From Chloroflexota bacterium (GTDB lineage Bacteria > Chloroflexota > Dehalococcoidia > GIF9 > UBA5629), in contig CP070642.1 in assembly GCA_020354105.1 (NCBI GenBank), positions 983,058-991,086 of the forward strand: 8,029 nt of DNA, written 5' to 3'. The translations under genes were made by a program, and so were the position numbers. The notes beneath the pieces were generated by a model that was not told where the DNA came from, did not search any database, and saw only the letters and a list, made by a program, of their open reading frames with translations. Of this stretch, positions 6,101 through 8,029 are shown one piece after another (the first letter of the stretch is position 1; every line of letters begins with the position of its first letter).

Positions 6101-8029
6101 ACGTTGAGGTTAGTGTTAACTATGTGCCATTCCATGGTGGTCGAATGTTTGTGGCAATTCGTGATATCTCTGAGCGTAAGCGAGCAGAAGAAGCTCTAAA
6201 GGAAAGCGAGGGGCGCTATCGCCTGATTGCTGAGAACATTTCGGACGTCATTTGGACTTCAGACATGAATCTGAAAATGACTTATATGAGTCCGTCATGT
6301 ATTCACCTGCATGGCTACCCACCTGAAGAGGCTATCAATTTGCCACTGGAGAAGGGTGTTACCAAAGAATCTTACGAAGAAGTGAAAACAATCTTTACGG
6401 AGGCGCTTGCAGATGAGGCTGCGGGGAGAACCACACCGGACAGAACACGTGCCTTCGAAGCTGAGTTCATACGTAAAGATGGCAGCACTGTTTGGGCGGA
6501 AACGGCGGTCACTTTCATACGTGATAAGGCCGGTAAAGCCGTCGGGATACAGGGGGTAACCCGCAATATCGATGAACGCAAACGGGCTGAGGAGGCATTG
6601 CGGACGAGTGAGGAGCGTTACCGTCTGCTCGCCGAGAATATGAGAGATGTTATCTTGGCTTTGGATATGGATTTGCGTTTTATCTACGTGAGTCCATCTG
6701 TTAAGTCGCTCGGAGACCGCGCCGCTGAAGAAGTGATGTCTGAGTCCTTGGAGAAGCTTTTAACTCCGTCTTCGCTTAAACTTGCCTTGGATGTTTTTGC
6801 CGAGGAACTGGCGCTAGCGGATGCCATGAAACCAGACCCCACCAGGTCGCGGACGCTGGAAGTGGAAGTCATTCGCAGTGACGGCTCCATTTTATGGGCG
6901 GAGCTGAAAATGAGCTTCCTACGTGACCAGGATGGTCAGCCTATTGGTGTATTGGGGGTCATGCGCGACATCACCGAGCGGAAACTGATTGAGGAGGAGA
7001 GGAGGGCACTGGAACAAAAGGCTCAGCTTGCCAGCCATCTGGCTTCAGTAGGCGAATTATCAGCCGGCATTGCCCATGAGGTAAACAACCCACTCACCGG
7101 TGTTATCGGTTATGCTGAGTTGCTACTACAGGAGGATGTTCCAAAGCATATCAGGAGCGATATAGAAATAATCCATGAGGGAGCTAGGCGGGTAGCTGAT
7201 GTGGTAAAAGGACTGCTTACTTTTGCCCGCCAGACCAAACCTGAGCGTACTGTTCTCGATATCAACCAGGTCATTCAAATTGTTTTACGCCTGCGTGCCT
7301 ATGAACTGGAGACAGCTAACATAAAGGTGATTACTAAGCTGGCTCCTGACCTGCCTATAACTATTGCTGATGCCGGTCAACTCCAGCAAGTGTTCCTAAA
7401 TTTGATTATCAATGCCGAGACGGAGATGAGGTCAGCGCATAATAAAGGGAAACTCACAATCAGGACCGAGCATATTGATAATACCATCCGAGTATCCTTC
7501 AAGGACGATGGCCCGGGTATAGCTAAGGAGAATCTGAAGAGGATATTCGACCCATTCTTTACCACAAGAGAGACAGGCAAAGGCACGGGATTGGGCTTGA
7601 GCATCTGCCACGGCATAGTAACCGAACATGGGGGTAGGATATATGTTGAAAGCGAACTGGGTAAAGGGGCTACTTTCATTGTGGAGTTGCCCGTAATTAC
7701 TGAAAAAGAACGTCCGAAACGGGCTAAGCCGACACGTAAACGGAAGAAGGTGGCTGGAGCCAAGATACTGGTGGTGGATGATGAACCGGTGGTAAGGCGA
7801 TTGTTAAGCCAGGTTTTGACTGAGGAGGGGCATGTGGTGGAGGCGACGGGCGATGCTAAAGATGTCTTGAACAGGATTAAGAACGACAGTTACAGCCTAA
7901 TTCTGCTTGACATGAGATTGCCCGGCATGAGCGGTAGTGAGCTGTATGAGCGTATTAAGGAGATAGAGTCATCTCTGGCGAAGCGTGTGGTCTTTATCAC
8001 CGGTGATGTTATGGGTACAGAGACCGAGG
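3154..8029 (+). CDS. Cytoplasmic hybrid sensor histidine kinase with ten PAS domains, C-terminus cut off
   Basis: 1625 codons are open from the ATG at 3154 (AGGAGG at 3142-3147, 6 nt upstream) to the window edge, with no stop. There is no signal peptide or membrane segment, so it should sense internal cues. Order: a short coiled coil (residues 1-36); ten PAS/PAC units (37-1277); HisKA with the phospho-acceptor H1308 in AHEVNNPLT; HATPase_c with N1416/N1420 (NLIINA), DDGPG 1451-1455, FDPFFTT 1465-1471 and GTGLGL 1477-1482; a basic linker (1520-1532); and a receiver domain with D1542/D1543, phospho-acceptor D1586 (LLDMRLPG) and T1616. The last 30 or so receiver residues, including the conserved Lys, lie beyond the edge. 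All kinase motifs are intact. The ligands are unknown: I see no LOV cysteine motif and cannot assign heme or flavin. The output is presumably a phosphorelay to an unlinked partner. Ten PAS units is far above the usual one to four. Confidence 0.93.
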   Translation, partial: MKGLDKDKEQLVDEIEQLRHRVAELEASEAERNKTEGQYRMLIDNAAEAITVLQDGSIKLANPKLTEITGYTIEELTSVPFVDRVHPDDRDMVIDYRDRRLKGDNVPQTYSLRIIDKAGNIKWLERKVNLVNWEGKPAALILDTDITERKRVEEELQVSEARYRAVLENANEVIVVVQDNMSKYSNPKAAELTGYSQKELTSRPFIDFVHPDDHQIAVENYSMRMKGDWSTPGKPVRILGKDGSVRWMEFSDSEITWEGRPAILFLVSDVTEYKNTEEALRQSESRYRELAESITDIFFAMDEKLRYTYWNKASENITGIPAKEALGKRITDIFPDDEATGKAVNMYRAALATKDPQYFTNNFSIGDTNFVFDISVYPTSDGVAVHAKDITGRVKLEDALAESEQWYRYLFDNAPFGIGFSSLDGKVINMNKAMQTITGYLSEEIANINLADTYVHKADREQLLRKIRQQGGVVDYPVQLRRKDGTVYDALLSSRLINIGDKEFVQTIYHDITDRKRAEDALRESEERYRTLVELSPEAIFVASEGKHVFVNSAGMELYGASSPDQIIGKPIIGFIHPDYRELVAKRIQEAMESGMTLPAVEEKFIRLDGTEIDVEARATPLIFQGKPAIQAVIRNISERKRAEEALRESEERFRTFFEDAPTYCYIVSPEGKIMDVNRLALAVLGYSEEELVGKPIIDTIYEPGSRQKTRRLFEKWQETGKLENEELKITTKEGTERTVLLSAAAVRDTDGKILYSVSMQRDITERKQAEESLILSEQNFRDSIERSPLGVRIVSEGGKTLYANRALLAIYGYTSLEELASIPTKQRYTTASYAEHRKRVEKRKRGEHVPPNYEISIVRKDGQIRHLAVSRGEVVWNGEKQFQVLYQDVTERKQAEQEYQTIIQTAMDGFWLADMQGQLLDVNEAYCDLIGYSRDELLNMSIPDVEAVEKPEETAEHIRKIGEFGLDRFETRHRRKDGELVDVEVSVNYVPFHGGRMFVAIRDISERKRAEEALKESEGRYRLIAENISDVIWTSDMNLKMTYMSPSCIHLHGYPPEEAINLPLEKGVTKESYEEVKTIFTEALADEAAGRTTPDRTRAFEAEFIRKDGSTVWAETAVTFIRDKAGKAVGIQGVTRNIDERKRAEEALRTSEERYRLLAENMRDVILALDMDLRFIYVSPSVKSLGDRAAEEVMSESLEKLLTPSSLKLALDVFAEELALADAMKPDPTRSRTLEVEVIRSDGSILWAELKMSFLRDQDGQPIGVLGVMRDITERKLIEEERRALEQKAQLASHLASVGELSAGIAHEVNNPLTGVIGYAELLLQEDVPKHIRSDIEIIHEGARRVADVVKGLLTFARQTKPERTVLDINQVIQIVLRLRAYELETANIKVITKLAPDLPITIADAGQLQQVFLNLIINAETEMRSAHNKGKLTIRTEHIDNTIRVSFKDDGPGIAKENLKRIFDPFFTTRETGKGTGLGLSICHGIVTEHGGRIYVESELGKGATFIVELPVITEKERPKRAKPTRKRKKVAGAKILVVDDEPVVRRLLSQVLTEEGHVVEATGDAKDVLNRIKNDSYSLILLDMRLPGMSGSELYERIKEIESSLAKRVVFITGDVMGTETE
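3262..6984 (+). repeat. Tandem array of ten PAS/PAC units inside the kinase gene
   Basis: Each unit ends in a DITERK-like PAC motif whose first residue is at 145, 269, 389, 511, 636, 763, 889, 1004, 1138 and 1272, a period of about 115-134 residues. The motif is followed by a helical linker of the type RAEEALRESEERYR. Unit 2 (DVTEYK) and unit 3 (DITGRV) have drifted most. Units 9 and 10 are longer and share an alanine-rich insertion plus a WAE motif, suggesting a recent pair. The linkers are also similar at the DNA level: 4696-4734 and 5071-5109 match at 36 of 39 bases. The array most likely grew by in-frame duplication and could change length by recombination. Confidence 0.85.

Noticed and set aside
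7377..7763. 128-aa minus-strand ORF
   Set aside because: It is antisense to the ATPase domain of the kinase, whose N, G1, F and G2 boxes are unmistakable on the plus strand.
1..8029. tRNA/rRNA genes, CRISPR arrays, insertion sequences, attachment sites
   Set aside because: Looked for by eye on both strands. No tRNA cloverleaf, no regularly spaced direct repeats, no transposase motifs and no terminal inverted repeats were seen.

Overview
The window is ordinary-looking bacterial chromosome of moderate GC. It has strong Shine-Dalgarno sites, sigma-70-type promoters, a T-box riboswitch, a stand-alone TrpB2-type tryptophan synthase beta chain and a very long multi-PAS hybrid histidine kinase. T-boxes occur mainly in Firmicutes, with fewer in Actinobacteria, Chloroflexota and some Deltaproteobacteria. 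With TrpB2 and the multi-PAS kinase, this makes an uncultured Chloroflexota (Dehalococcoidia-like) or similar anaerobe a reasonable guess, but the sequence does not prove the taxon.

Layout. Positions 1-72 (minus) hold the first codons of an exported protein running off the left edge. A compact divergent promoter region (73-250) separates it from a plus-strand metallo-beta-lactamase-fold hydrolase (251-1024). A convergent gap of about 150 bp carries an imperfect C/G-rich hairpin. Next is trpB2 on the minus strand (1179-2546). Its roughly 420-nt leader (about 2547-2968) contains, in order of transcription, a consensus promoter, a tRNA-Trp T-box, its terminator, a nine-codon mini-ORF with a Trp codon, and a small hairpin over that mini-ORF's stop. 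A second divergent region (about 3003-3153) holds a degenerate dispersed-repeat copy and the promoter of the kinase gene. That gene fills 3154 to the right edge with no stop: ten PAS domains, a HisKA/HATPase core and an incomplete receiver domain.

How it works together. The best-supported regulatory unit is trpB2 with its leader. The specifier codon reads UGG (Trp). The antiterminator bulge UGGC pairs with a GCCA tRNA end, which fits the G73 discriminator known for bacterial tRNA-Trp. Uncharged tRNA-Trp should therefore switch trpB2 on. The mini-ORF may add a second Trp-sensing layer, recalling the T-box plus leader-peptide design of Bacillus rtpA; this is inference. The kinase and the hydrolase have no evident functional link to trpB2. 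I found no mobile element, CRISPR array, tRNA or rRNA gene, and no clear sign of a wholly new system; the tryptophan leader is the most rewarding part.
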